Assembly (NCBI RefSeq): GCF_023065955.2
Contig: NW_026622886.1
Span: forward strand, 13,526,001-13,590,000
Direction: 5' to 3'
Length of the DNA: 64,000 nucleotides
Source: Ursus arctos
Lineage: Eukaryota; Chordata; Mammalia; Carnivora; Ursidae
Shown here: positions 23,960-45,400 of the stretch, piece by piece
Position numbering within the stretch: the stretch's first letter is position 1
Layout of the letters: each line of letters starts with the position of its first letter
The notes under the pieces: model-generated
What the model saw: the letters and a program-made list of their open reading frames with translations, nothing else
Told to the model about the DNA's origin: nothing
Database searches by the model: none
Position numbers and translations under genes: made by a program

Positions 23960-24850
23960 CAAGTAGGCAATGGATTTGAATAGACATTTCTCCAAAGAAA
24001 ATATACATATAGCCAAAAAGCACATGAAAATGTTGTTAGTTGTGAGGAATTGTTAGTTATCAGGAATATTAAAATGAAAATCACAATGAGATACCACTCT
24101 ATACCTACTGTGATGGCTAGATTTTAAAAAGTGGAAAATAAGTGTAGGTGAGGATGTGAAAAATAAGAACCCTCAAATATTGTTGATGCAAATGTAAAAT
24201 GGTGGAAAACAGTTTCAGCAAACAACGCGGCTGGAAAAGTTTGGTAGTTCCTCAAAAAGTTAAACATAGGAAAAAAAGTTAAAATTAGAGTTACCATATG
24301 ATTTAGCAAATCCATTCCTGGGTATATACCCCACAAAACTGAAAACACTTACTCCTACAAAAACTAGTACACAAATGTTCATAGCATCATTATTCAAATA
24401 GACAAGAGCAAGGACAACCCAAACATTCATCAACTGATGAATAAACAGAACATGGTATATCCGTTTAATAGAATATTATTCACCATAGAAAGGAATGAAG
24501 TGTTTGATAAATGCTGTTACATGAATGAACCCTAAAAACATTATGCTAAGTAAAAAAGCCAGACAAAAATTGGGCAAATATTGTACGGTCCCACATTTAC
24601 ATGAAATGTCTAGAATAGGCAAATTCTTAGTGACAGAATATAGATTAGAGGTTACGGTACAAGAGGCTAGCAGAGGGGTCAGCTGGGGAATTATTGCCTA
24701 ATGGGTACAGGGTTTTTGTTCGAAGTGATGAAAATGCTCTGAAATTTGGGTGAACATTGCAAACCTTGTGAACATATTAAAAGTGACTAAAAGTCACCTA
24801 ATTGTACACTTAAAAATTGTGAATTTTATTGTATGTGAATTACATCTCAA
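23960..24850 (+). mobile_element. L1 ORF2 / 3' UTR fragment, sense (second part)
   Basis: Continues the same L1: ttgaatagacatttctccaaag, aatcacaatgagataccact, gttaccatatgatttagcaa, and the 3' UTR ending tgtgaattacatctcaataag. Confidence 0.9.
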
Positions 24851-24886
24851 TAAGAAAAAAAAACGCTTTATTTTATTTACTTTGAA

Positions 24887-25086
24887 AAAAAGATTTATTT
24901 ATTTTGAGAGCGCACAGAGGGGGGTGGCAGGAGGGGCAGAGGGAGAGGAAAAGAGAATCCGCAAGCAGACTCCCTGCTGAGCACGGCAGAGCCCAACGTG
25001 GGGCTCCATCTCATGACCCTGAGATCATGACCTGAGCTGAAAATCAAGAGTTGGGCACTTAACTGACTGAGCCATCCAGGCGCTCC
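24887..25086 (-). mobile_element. CAN SINE (SINEC)
   Basis: Reverse SINE from the aagatttatttattttgagag tail to tgagccatccaggcgctcc, followed by a (CAAAAA)n block to 25120. Confidence 0.92.
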
Positions 25087-25120
25087 AAGAAAACAAAAAC
25101 AAAAACAAAAACAAAAAACC

Positions 25121-26100
25121 TTTAAAGAGAAGTTCTTCTCTATTGGCAAAATACAAGTCATTGAAAGGAAACATTTGAAATATAAATACATGTTTTGCTT
25201 TGTGAAAATCACACACCTACCTATGATTTCAAAATGCTCCCTAGTTTAAAATAAAATTATAAATAAACAGTATGATAAGCTCTTCTGAAACTTATATTTA
25301 TTATATATCTATTATTTTTCATAGTTTCCGCTTCATGGAATATGATCTGAGCAAAAGGATGTAACTACCACTAGGTAATGGAACATACAGAAATGTTGTT
25401 TCCAACTTTGGAAACTACGGATTCTCCAGTTATGGTCATGTGTTCGAAAATCAATTTACCAAATGTATAGATCATGGCTCAGTTGACAGAAAGCATCATA
25501 ATCTCATTACTCCGGGCCTGGAAGTTAAATGATCAGGGTTGCTGTCCTGGCTCTGTTTCTCTGCTTGTTTCTACTTCATCTATAATTGAGGTGGCTGGAA
25601 CTGAGGCTCCTTTTAGCTTTAAAATTCTGAACTTCTTTGATTTTATTGTGACTTTATCATCAAAGGACTTTTGAACTTGTTTTACTTGTTTGGACTGCAT
25701 TAAAACATACACATTTTAAAATTTAGTAAATTATTATTGGACTGTGAGATTTGAAAAGGATTAAATTATCCACTCAGCTTTTAATTGGACCAATTGATCG
25801 CAGTCTATGGAGAATTAGTCTGCAGCAACACCACCCCCTGGTGGCCCTCCTCAAATAAGACAACCTCGAAAATGATCGTGTGGCCTTTATCACTATGACA
25901 GGTGGTTCAGATATATCTATTTTAGGAAACACGTTTAATAATATTGCACAATATATGTTTAAGTTAACTAACGCTTATGGCATTGGCCTTAAAAACTTAT
26001 TTTATAATTCAACAAATTCTCTCAACAAATATTTTAGTGCCCAAGTACAAGAACAAAACAGTGAAAAAAAAAAATAAAACAGAAATATTGGCATTCACAG
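25121..26100. other. Intergenic, apparently unique
   Basis: No gene and no named repeat seen; the frames at 25474-25674 and 25880-26077 show no coding signature. Confidence 0.5.
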
Positions 26101-26109
26101 ACAATATGT

Positions 26110-26265
26110 AATAAGCATAATAAATAAGTAAATTATAATATGTTTAGTGGCAAGTTCTAGAAAACATCAGGACAAGGAGGATGTTGGGTAGGTTGCAATT
26201 TTAAATAGAATGACATTTGAGCAAAGACTTGAAAGGTGAGGTCAATTCTACGTGCTTATCTGAAT
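26110..26265 (-). repeat. L2-like relic
   Basis: gacatttgagcaaagacttgaaaggtgagg resembles reverse L2. Confidence 0.5.
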
Positions 26266-27005
26266 GATAAAATTCCACAGACTTACAATCTAAATATTTA
26301 GCTTTAATTCTGGAATGCTGCTGTAATTCTGTTTCCGCAAGTATCTTTTTAGTAAGTAGGAACTGTATTACCAGGCCAATATTAATAAGAATGACCAGCT
26401 TTTGAAAAATGATATTGCCCCAAAGATAAGTATCTTTCCTAGGTAATGACTATTTTTCCTATCAGAAAAGATACAGGAGTTGAGGTTTTGTTATCTTACT
26501 TTTCACAACCTTAAATTTTCCTTAACACATTGAAAACTATGTTCCTATGAAAGTAGGAACTGCTCTACTCTTAGGAATTGAGAATTGAGAGAAGGGAGGA
26601 GAATGTAGTGGTGCAATGTCATCACCAATAAAGATTAGCTAAGTTTCCCTAAGCTATTTATAGCTTTGCTTTTATAAACGTCTCAGCACTTTGTGAAACC
26701 ATTTACATTTTCTGTCTTAAACACCTTTGGGTTAATGAGTGCACCCTTGAGAGTAGGGATTGTTTTAGACTATTTAATAGGTGTAGCATAAGGCCTTGAA
26801 TATAGTAAGTGTTCAGGAAAGTTATTTTAGTTGTTCTATATCTACACACAGAAAAAAATTTAAAGGTAATATCTTAATATTTGGGGATTTTTCTTTAGAT
26901 CAAAGGTTTCTGAGAATGGAGAAGAGTTTTTGATATAACCAGGAAATGAGATCAAATCTTAACAAAGCAGAGTTAAATGGGTAAATTTAAAAATAAAGTG
27001 TTTGG
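26266..27005. other. Intergenic, one L2-like tail
   Basis: Unique sequence apart from an L2-end-like stretch at 26745-26830 (gagagtagggattgttttagac...agtaagtgttcagg). Confidence 0.45.
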
Positions 27006-27163
27006 GGGCACCTGGATGGCTCCGTCATAAGCATCTGACTCAGGTTAGCTCAGGTCATGATCTCATGGGCCCTGAGATCCAGCCCTGCCCTTAGAGAGGA
27101 GTGTGCTTGAAGAGTCTCTCCCTCTGCTCCTCCCTCCTCAAATGAATACAACTTTAAAGAAAA
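27006..27163 (+). mobile_element. CAN SINE (SINEC), diverged
   Basis: Head gggggcacctggatggctcc, tail aaatgaatacaactttaaag. Flanked by aaataaagtgttt and aaataaggttttt. Confidence 0.88.
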
Positions 27164-27885
27164 ATAAGGTTTTTGATCAAATCACCTAAAGGGTTATTTG
27201 GTTTTTATTACACTGTTTTCATAGTGACTTGCAATTAGGTGCTTAACACACATTATAAAAGGCTGAAATACCACCTAATAGTATTAACAATGCTTTTTAA
27301 TCCGTATATAGCACTTCAGTTTACACAGCATCCTCACCTAGGTTTCATTTGCTTATTTGGTTCAGAACATGCAGTGCAAATATAAACTTTTCAGCTTATC
27401 TTTCCTTTTAGTTCTAAAGGGAATTTGTATTTTCAGACAACTATGTGCATTATACTGGAAACATAAATCTGACATGGACAAAATTTAAAGTGGCAATGGT
27501 CAAGATTTGCCAAGTGGCGGTAGCTAATCTTGGCGAAGACATGGACTGGAGGAGGATGAAGAACAGGTGAAAAAGGTCAGTGGAATCTCAACCCATTGAA
27601 GTCCAACAGCTGGGACAACATAACGCTTACAAAGCACAATCTTAAAAAGGTCCAGGTGTTCAGATAAAGAGTCGCTCAACCCTCTCCTTAAAAACAAACA
27701 AATAAATAAAATTAAAAAACAAATAAAACCAAACTTTCCCTCGCAAGGAAAATTTCTGTGAATTTATGATTTAGAAGCAGGGAAGGAGGTGAGAGCAACA
27801 GGCAAATCCAGTTCAATGCCTAGCTGGAGGGGGTCTGAAAATTAAAGTAAAAAACAAAACAGTCTATAAACTTCTGTTGAATGGA
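27164..27885. other. Intergenic, nothing recognised
   Basis: No gene or named repeat, apart from an A-rich stretch near 27690-27730. Confidence 0.5.
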
Positions 27886-27889
27886 TAAA

Positions 27890-28225
27890 AATACTTTAAA
27901 AAAAACATAGTATTATCATATGGTTTCACTCATCTATGGAACATAAGAAGTAGGAAGATTGGTAGGAGAAGAAAGGGATAAAGAAAGGGGGGGGTAATCA
28001 GAAGGGGGAATGAAGCATGAGAGACTATGGACTCTGAGAAACAAACTGAGGGCCTCAGAGGGGAGGGGGGTGGGGGAATGGGATAGACCGGTGATGGTTA
28101 GTAAGGAGGGCACGTATTGCATGGCGCACTGGGTGTTATACGCAACTAATGAATCATGGAACTTTACATCAAAAAACCAGGGATGTACTGTATGGTGACT
28201 AACATAATAAATATTATTATAAAAA
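27890..28225 (+). mobile_element. Carnivore L1 3' end (5'-truncated)
   Basis: atggtttcactcatctatggaacataagaag, a G-rich tract near 28060, then cactgggtgttatacgcaactaatgaatcatgg and an AATAAATATTATTAT tail: the 3' UTR of the young carnivore L1. It lies about 1.1 kb upstream of the ARL1 ATG. Confidence 0.88.
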
Positions 28226-28979
28226 AAGGAATTAAATAGAAAAAAATTACAAAAAAATAGTATGCAAAAATTATATTTGGGAGGAAACCTAAGTAAGAGT
28301 TTACAATGATGACTTCTATGAAGAACTGTGGGATTGGGGGCTAGGGATAAGTTTACCTTTCTGTGTACCTTTACGCATTTTTAAGACACGCGCGCTTAAC
28401 CCTTAAAAAGATTAGTCTAGGAGAATCCCTTCTTCCCATCATCCAAATATCGCTTCCTTCCACCCAATACAATTTCCTGTCAAGACCGGCACTACTCTCG
28501 AGGGCCCTGGAGGGAACAGATCCTCAGTCCTTGTGATCTGAACCAGTTCCTCCGTACTGCCTATCCCAGAAAGGTGGTCAGTGGCTCAGTTAGTGGAAGA
28601 AAGGGGTGAAAGACTCTAACGCTGACCCTACAGGCCACTGCGATTCCAAAAACCTCCAGTTAGCGGCCTCAGGTGTAAGGTTGACTAGCATTGGCCGCGC
28701 GGGGCTCTTCCTATTATTATTACGTAGTCCTATTTCCTTGTGGGAGAAAGCACCCAGAGAAGGGTGCGCCGCCCCCGCAGGGCGCTTTAGGACCTGCAAC
28801 TTCTGCGACGCTGCACCCTGTGCTGGCGTCCAGTCTGGCTGCAGCATCGAGGCCCAACTCGAATTCTTGGTTGGCAGATTCGCCACTGTTGGGTGTCAGA
28901 ATTTAAAATGAGAATTCGAATTTCTCTATTTTGGAAGCCCTTTCAGTACAAGAAAACAGAAGCAAGACAGATTTGGGGT
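28226..28979. other. ARL1 upstream region
   Basis: Unique sequence with moderate CpG content from about 28480 to 28870, leading into the island. Overlapping open frames exist on both strands but none is supported as a gene. Confidence 0.5.
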
Positions 28980-29287
28980 CCTTAAATATTTTAATCCTCT
29001 GGGTTCCACCTAGCGCGCCGGGAAGTTTCGTCGAAAGCAACGACGCGGACGCTCAGGTCGCCGTTCCTGGCGCGTAGTCGCCGCGGCCCGTCGCTCCCGC
29101 CCCCGCCGGGAGTCCGACGTGGAAGTTGCTGGGGAACCGGACTTCCAAGGGATCCGCCTGGGAGCCGGAGCCGCAGCCGGAGGCCAAGGCGAGCAGAGGT
29201 GGCGGCGCCGAGGCTCTAATAGGAGTCGCTGCCAAGGACGGGGCCTGTTTCTGACTACCACCGACAAGGGCGGACAGGCGGTTCATC

Positions 29288-38075
<8,788 letters not shown>

Positions 38076-38460
38076 TTCAATCACTTCTACCCCTATGAAA
38101 TGAAGACTACATCACATATCCCTTTGGAAACAGTTAAGTGTGCTTCATGCTACTAAATATTAAAACTGTGTGATCGTTGGCATATACTGAACTGACTGCA
38201 ATATTTGTAATAAATATAAAAAATAAGTATTTGGTTGGAAGGTAACTCACCCATGATTGAACCAACTGAATGTTCTGTGTAATGTAAAATCCTTCCTTGC
38301 TTTCTTGTGTTAAGTATATATTCTATTTGTATGGAATTCTTATTCAAATAGAGTCCTATTAAAGAATGTACTCTTATTGAGGAAAAACCCTCCTATTTTT
38401 GAATTAATGGTTGCAGCTTGTTTGTATAAACACTAATAAATATCTTAACTCAGATTTTTT
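38076..38460 (+). other. ARL1: ARL1 3' UTR with candidate poly(A) signals
   Basis: Sequence following the ARL1 stop is AT-rich and carries AATAAA at 38209-38214, an ATTAAA near 38358 and a second AATAAA at 38435-38440. Which is used, and whether a longer UTR exists, cannot be told without transcript data. The end given is therefore provisional. Confidence 0.6.
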
Positions 38461-40400
38461 TCCCCTAAAATGAATTAAGTTCTTCCAAAGATTAGACTCC
38501 GTAGAGTAGAAACAGAGTGTGGGTAATACAGTCTTCATTTGCTTAATGACCACTTTATTTAAGCTGTTTTGTTTAAAAGCTTTTGGGTATAGGCATGAAG
38601 CTGAAAAATTATTTTGGTGGCTAACCTCATTGACGTCTGTAATTGTCATTTTATAGTACTTTATGGTTGCCAAAAAATTTTTACATATATACAGGAGCCC
38701 TGTGATGTAGGTAGGAGAGGTTGTAATGTCTTTATTTTATGGACATGGACCCGAGGTTCTGATAAGTTGGCTTGCTCAGGGTCACCTGCTAGCGAGGCTG
38801 GAACAGGGCTCAAAGTAAGATTTCAGTGTCAAGCTTATCCCATAAACTATATCATAAATTCCTGAAAATGTCAACACTGGCAACACAGACAACCTTAATT
38901 GCTTAAATAAAATTATGCTAATTGAAATAGGTACAGTACATTAAAAATAATTTCTATAAATTTGTCTATACTAGTAGAGGTAGTAAAAACAGTCATAAAT
39001 GGTTATATTTGATGGAATCTACAACATATTAAAGGAAATTTAAAAAAATCTATTTTAAGAAGCATTGTAAGAGATGTCTTTACTGTCTTTCATTTCTTTT
39101 ATCTGTAATTGGACATGTAAATTTGGTGTAAAGTCAAAACATTACTGGTTGTACAGGGAGAAATTGAGCATTCTTGGTTTTAAAAAGTACACTTACTGCT
39201 AGGGTATCAAAACAATTATGAACACAAAGGAACTTTTCAAACTACCCAGTTTACCACAGGATTGGCTACCGTGGTGACAGAATATGGTCCCTTGTATTTA
39301 CTTAAACTGGGGGGAATCTTTAAGTTGGACAACCAGCATTTAAAAACCTTGATGCCCCTCATTGGTGTCCTTGGGAACAGTAGTGGTCCATTCCCTGTCC
39401 TGCTACTGCCTTTCCAGAGGCTTCTAGCCTCTTTCCTTCATACTTTTAGTCATTTAGATCAAATGAATGTGGCTTTCTCTTTTCACCTGCGGGACTTTAC
39501 TCTTTTTACCCATTCCCCAGCACCCATTCTTAATTTGGTCTCTGAAGTCTTTTTTGGAGACCTTCTTCCAGGCCCAAGTGTTCTCAGTGCTGCACCTAAT
39601 ATTATTGAGCCTGTAATTAACATCGTGTCATAGTTTCCAAATCACTCCTGATGGACAGACATTTTCATATAAATATCCTCAGAATCCAGTGTGGTGCCTG
39701 GCACATGATGGCACCTTAGAGTATGTGCATGGTTGAAATAGTAGGTTATATGTTTGCCAACTAGGAAAATAGTACTTCTTCAGCTTATCCTTGGGTTCCC
39801 TTCTGGTCAGTGGCTGGGTGTGTACCTAAGCAGCTAAATGCCCCCCCCACCCCAGCACTTTAGGAACACTGTGAGAAGTGTGGGGAAGAGAAGCCCCGGC
39901 AGGCCATTGCTGCCCAGCACATAGCTCTTGCCATCTTGAATACTGAGCACACACGAAGTAGTAGCAAATACACCAGCACTTGAATGCTTGTGATCTCCGT
40001 TTTATCACAAGGACTAGAATGGGGTAAATAGAGCATACACTAATTTTAACGTGGTATAAATTATGAGGTCCTTGTCTAGCAGAAAACAACTATATAGGTA
40101 AGTTATAGGAGTTTGAATGATATTTATAAAAATCTGAATATTTGGAGAACCCTGAAAATGGGAAAAGCACCAAACTTAAAATCTGAACACATGAGTTCTA
40201 GGCACAAATGGACATTCCTTCAGTTTGTTTGTTTTCCGTAAAATAAGAAACTTGGACAAATCATATCAATGGTTTCTTTTAGCTCTAATACTCTGTCTTA
40301 TAACTCTAGTTGGTAACTGTGCTGTGTCATGTGGTCACATTTAAAAAACAGTGGTGGAATTTTGTTATTAAAATACTTGAGATGCACTTTAAGTTGTGGA
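38461..40400. other. Between ARL1 and UTP20, nothing recognised
   Basis: May include a longer ARL1 3' UTR. The 123-codon frame at 39262-39633 shows no family I recognise, has no splice or promoter support, and is not called as a gene. Confidence 0.45.
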
Positions 40401-40404
40401 AATA

Positions 40405-40505
40405 TAAGCTCCTTGAGGGTAGGGACCATACCTTATTTATTGTTAGTATCTCTTGCATCTAGTGTGGTGCACTGGGCATATACGCACTCAATAAATATTT
40501 ACTAA
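40405..40505 (+). repeat. L2 3'-end relic
   Basis: ctccttgagggtagggaccataccttatttattg through gcactcaataaatatttactaaattg is a clear L2 terminus. Confidence 0.8.
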
Positions 40506-40799
40506 ATTGTGCCCAATATTCCTGAGATATTTGTTCCGATTTTTGCTTTAATGTAAACTTCTGATTTTTTATTTTAAATATTTTTATAAAAGCAGTACAT
40601 GTACTTTAAATCACTTAGAATTAATTACAGTCAGCCTTCTGTGATGCCCCATGTTTATGCTTTTGGCACATTACAGACCCCTTGGAAGTATGAGAATTCC
40701 TGTTTGAGACAAACTCCATCAAAACACAGATGCTGAAGTTCAAGAATGTTTGAACATTTGATTTCTATGCCATATGCTATATTCTGACTCCATAACTAG

Positions 40800-41010
40800 A
40801 AATTATAAAAAGCACAGGCTTTCAATCCTGGGTGTGAATCCTGATTACGCCACCTGCAGCCTGTGTTACCCTTAGGTGTAACGTATTTAATCTGAGTCTC
40901 AGTTTCTTCACCTGTAAAGTAAGAACCAGTTTTAGGCAGCTCTCGGGAATAGTATGAGGACTAAACAAAATGTTAGCAAAGTGCCTGGCATATAGGATGT
41001 GTTCTTCTTC
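40800..41010 (+). repeat. MIR SINE relic
   Basis: Sense MIR: cctgggtgtgaatcctgattacgcc, ctcagtttcttcacctgtaaagtaag, agtgcctggcatatagg. Confidence 0.85.
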
Positions 41011-41079
41011 CCCCCTCCCTTCCAAATATATTGAGCACTAAAGAATATTGCTTCCACATCAGGTATAGATTGAGACAAA

Positions 41080-42035
41080 GACACCATGTAGGTGAACAAG
41101 GTAACACCAAATTGTTTTCCAGAGTGGTTTATAAGAGTTCTCTTTGCTTCACCATGCTTGCCAGCATTTGGCATTGTCAACCTTATCAACCTAAAGGGTT
41201 CAAAATGGAATTTCATTCTGATGTTAATTTGTATTTTTTTAATTATTGATGTTGAACACAGGAGTGATTCAAAATATTTAATAACCAGACATAGCTGATG
41301 TAGGAGGACCCCTACTAGTCCAGGTGGTAATCCTGTAATTTCTGGTGTGGGGAGATCGGGAATCTAGGGACTCACATAGCCAGGGTGGCGCTTGTGTCTC
41401 TCAAGGTAGTGACTACTTACCAACTAGTACATAAGTACTTGAATGTTTAAGAACCGGTATAGCCACATCAGGTAAGTATTAATGTTTAAGGGCCATGTAT
41501 TTTTCTTCTCTGCAATGCCTGTTTCTCCCTTCTGACACTTTCTCTACTGGACTGTCTTTGTTGATTCATAGTTTATTCATTACATAACCTGGGTACTACA
41601 TTCATTATCCGCATATGCTACATACCGAATCCCAGTTGTGTCTGCACAAGCAGAAAAATTTTAATTTTCATGTAGAATTTATCACATGTTCACTATAGAT
41701 GGCACTTCTTGTGACTTAGTTTTGATAATCTGACAGGGAAAACTCCTCACCCTGTTACCCTTTTTAAGAGCATCATGGCTATTTCCAGCTTATTTTCCAT
41801 ATAAATTCTAGAATCCACTTGTTAGGATAATATGAAGGCCCATACAGATGGGCCTTTAACCAATGAGATCCAACTTGGGAAGAACTAGTATCTTACGATA
41901 ACCTGTCCATGAACACGGTTATTTCTCCATTTGTGCAGATTTCTTTTAATGCCTTTTGATAAAGTTTTATAATTTTCTCCATAAAAGTATTGCAGATCAC
42001 TTGTTTTATTCCTAACTTCTACATTCTGTCTTGCT
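41080..42035 (-). mobile_element. L1 ORF2 fragments, antisense to the + strand
   Basis: Reverse L1 pieces: caaattgttttccagagtggttt ... gccagcatttggcattgtcaacc near 41110-41180, then ttttccatataaattctagaatccacttgttaggat near 41790, and taatgccttttgataaagttttataattttctcc near 41950. The middle (41300-41720) is too diverged to call. Confidence 0.7.
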
Positions 42036-42287
42036 ATTTTAAAACATGTCTTAAAAAAAACCATATTATCACTAGTGTCACATTTTTTAGACAGTGAAGA
42101 TACAGTAATATTATGAAAATGTTTTAATTTAAAAAAATATGAGCATGATTATCTTAAACTGTGTAATATACAATCTGTGCCAGTTTAACTTAAATAATAA
42201 AGCCTGCTGTGATTTCAGACCAGCAGATATACTGAGAAGTTCATGCTTTGGGGTAAACCGAGATACTTTATCAGCAGAGGGAACACA
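42000..42287 (-). other. UTP20: UTP20 3' UTR, candidate poly(A) signals
   Basis: Downstream of the UTP20 stop, reading the minus strand, there is an ATTAAA at 42128-42123 and an AATAAA at 42010-42005. The second lies inside sequence that resembles L1. The real cleavage site needs transcript evidence. Confidence 0.4.
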
Positions 42288-42443
42288 TTACTCCACCATT
42301 GCTAAGTCTTTCAGGCTGTGGCTCTTTTGTCTCTTGGTCTTATAGCCCGGACGCAGGAACTCTATCTTTCTCTTCTTGGCTTCACTTTTATTTTTGTGTT
42401 TCTTCAGCTTTTTCTTGGCAGCAATATCAGGATTAGTTACGAA
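42288..42443 (-). CDS. UTP20: UTP20 last coding exon and stop
   Basis: The exon encodes 51 residues from [12 protein letters not shown] to SLKDLAMVE, then TAA at 42288-42290. About a third of the residues are Lys or Arg, fitting a nucleolar or RNA-binding tail. The acceptor is a T-run ending TTTCCAG. Confidence 0.97.
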   Translation of the reverse strand, partial: FVTNPDIAAKKKLKKHKNKSEAKKRKIEFLRPGYKTKRQKSHSLKDLAMVE

Positions 42444-45400
42444 CTGGAAAAAAAAAAATAGAAATTTTATATTACTTTTAAAGTAAATGTTAAACCAATA
42501 AAAAAAATCCAATGCAGAAATGGGCCGTTTTGTTCACCTTTAAATATCACACATGCAACACATTCCCATTAAAGAGAATCTGGAGCCCCCAAACTGTAAA
42601 GTCCCCACTTCTCAAACACAGCCAGTTCCTCTTTCCTCCCTGGGTAAGTGTGACACACGCATGCACACACCCCTGGTTAAAAATATTAAGTCTAATAAAC
42701 ACATCATATTTTCAAACAGCAAACGTACCTCTAAAGCCTTCCTCTTTTTCCGGAGTGCCCTTTTCTCATTAGCCTGTTTCTGTACTGAGGCAAAGGCCAA
42801 GGAGAAGCTCTCAAGTCCAACCAGCTTTTTGAGTAATTCTATGATTTCCTGGGATAGATTCTTCAGCAGAGGATCTAATCACATACAGAGTAATAATCAG
42901 AGACAGTCACGTAGAAAAGGATACATTTGAACATCTATAAAATCAACAACATGCAAAATTTGAACTCCTGTGGCATTATCACTTTTATTACTTGAACATT
43001 AAACACCAATCTAAATCCAGCCTTTACATTTCTGAGATGGGAGAACAGAAGTGTTGGGCATGACACTCCCAGCCACCACTCCTCTGGGATGCACCAAGAA
43101 GTCACAGACCATGAAGCCCACTTTCCACTGGAATCCTGGCTCAGAAGACACTAATTTGAGAACCTGACAAAAACATTTTGGGTTACTTTATTAACCTGCT
43201 CAACTCTGCAGACAGGGGAAAGGTAAGTATGTCTCTAGGCCCTAATTCATGGGTCATAGATGTTTAGCTCTGGCCATAACCTTTTTTCGAGAGGGGATCA
43301 AAGTCTCTGAGAACCTAACAAAAATCTTTGCTTTCCTACCCTTCCCTGCCTTCTGTCTCCCAAATGCAAATAATTCAGATTTTTGTATTCAATTTCAGGA
43401 GCTGTTCTAGATTACAAATTTCTTGAAGATGGAGAATAGGGTCTTTTCTGCCATTGAACCCCCAGTGCCTGGGGCTCAATATTAGGGGCTCAATAAATGT
43501 TGGGTGATGAGAACCAAAGCAGACCTGGCCTTGACCTCTGCTTTTTCCTCTGAGAGGGAGGAAACTTTCTCAAGGTTGCTAAGACTAAAATAGCTCCTGC
43601 TTTGACATTCACTTTGTTTTATTTTAAAACTTAATACCCACTTTACCTCCTCTCTTTCCAGTTCCCAATTTCCTCTTTTCCTATTATCAAAAGAAACCAT
43701 TTAGGATTGGTGAGGAAAATGTACCAAATGCCCAGACAGGAAAAATGAAAAATAGGAAAAGTAAAAATATTTTAAAAATATTTCACACTTTCAGGGCACC
43801 TGGGTGGCTCAGTTGGTTAAGCTGCTGCCTTAAGTGTCTGCCTTCCGCGCAGGTCATGATCTCAGGGTCCTGGAATCAAGCCCTACATGGGGCTTTGTGC
43901 TCAGTGGGGAGTCTGCTGCTCCCTCTGTCCCTCATCCCTGCTCATGCTCTCTCAAATAAAATCTTTTTAAAAAATATTTCACACTTTTACCTTACAAGTC
44001 ACAATAAGAGAATATCATGACATTTTATTGTTCATTATTGTCCATAGCACCATGAAGTTGAGAACCACTTCAAGTTATAGATTTCTTTGAATATTTAACC
44101 TGTGCTTAGGAGTAAAACATTTTTTAGGAGAGAAACATTCACTCTTCAACATAAGAAAGCACATAGTAGGCAGTCAAGTATAACAAACATGCCTTATTTG
44201 TTTGGTACCAACTGTTTTGATGCCTAACAAGTTTTCTTAAACTCTGGCAGTGAGGGAGGGAGGACAGAAAGGAAGAAGGAAGCATTCAGGAGAGAAGTGA
44301 AGATCCCTAAGGTGCAAGTATTCAGAAGACGGGCTGCAGTTACCCTGGTCCGAGTAGGTGCTGTTCAGTTCTCGGAACAAAGGAGCTATGATCACTGGGA
44401 GATACGGCTTCACCTTGTCTATTCCAAGATCCATTGCTACAGCTCCGAGAAATTTAAAGATGCACGTTCTCTGAAAGTACAGATCATTGTTCATATGAAG
44501 TATGTTTCTTACTGCAGCCATACAAACAGTTAACTTAGGAAACACGGTCTCTTTGGGGCAGCTATTATTGCTGCAGTTTTGGGTTAAAAAGTTCCTAGAG
44601 ACTTGGGAGGATTACTAATACCACTAAAATGCTTTTTAAATGTATTTTTAAAAATGACTACTTAGTCATTCTATACATTCATCGCACCTTTAAGGGGTTT
44701 CTAGGTGAATAGGCAGCCTCCAGTTTTGCGATCCGGGACAACTTCTGGATCAACCACAGCAGTGTGGCTGGCCTGCTGCGTTCTTCCTGTGCCTCGTTCT
44801 CTTCTTTGTCAGAGTCCATCTTCTCATCTGCATAGGACTTGTGTTTTTTTACTTCCTCTCTGGCCACACCATCTTGTAAAGCTTCTTGTTCTTCCATGTC
44901 TTCCTTTATCTCACCTTGCTTATCCTCAGATTCGGGTTCCAGTAAATATAAGACTTTGGCTACAAATAACAAATTCTTAACGACCTTCAAGGGGGAGGGG
45001 AGAGAAAGGGAGGAATTGGGACTTTGATTTTGAAATAAATATAGTTTAGTAAAAAACAGGTATCCTACAATTAGAAAAAAAAACATAACTGGGTTTTGTA
45101 CTATTAAACTGATGATTGTTCCATATTTTGATAATCTTCGGTTCTACTTTATAGTATATCCAAACCCATTTTCATGTAACTCATCTAGTTGGCCTGCTTT
45201 AACCCTTCAAGGTCACAAAGAATACTAAAGAAACAATTTCATTCCCGACTATCCATTTACATTTTTAAGAGAGCTTTCATCTCTCCTCCATTAAATCTCT
45301 TCATAGAAATAACAGTTTCCATTTATTGAGCAATGCCTTTATACACAGCATTCTCATTCAACTCTAATCCCATCTGATCCAATTAAACAGCCCAGGGACC

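Larger units (their letters stand above)
42875..44343 (-). other. UTP20: UTP20 last-but-one intron with repeats
   Basis: Intron between exons 44344-44470 and 42729-42874. Holds an L2 3' end (43390-43510) and a CAN SINE (43796-43972). Confidence 0.9.

Noticed and set aside
39262..39633. 123-codon open frame between ARL1 and UTP20
   Set aside because: No recognisable domain, no promoter, no splice or homology support; chance frame or old repeat remains more likely.
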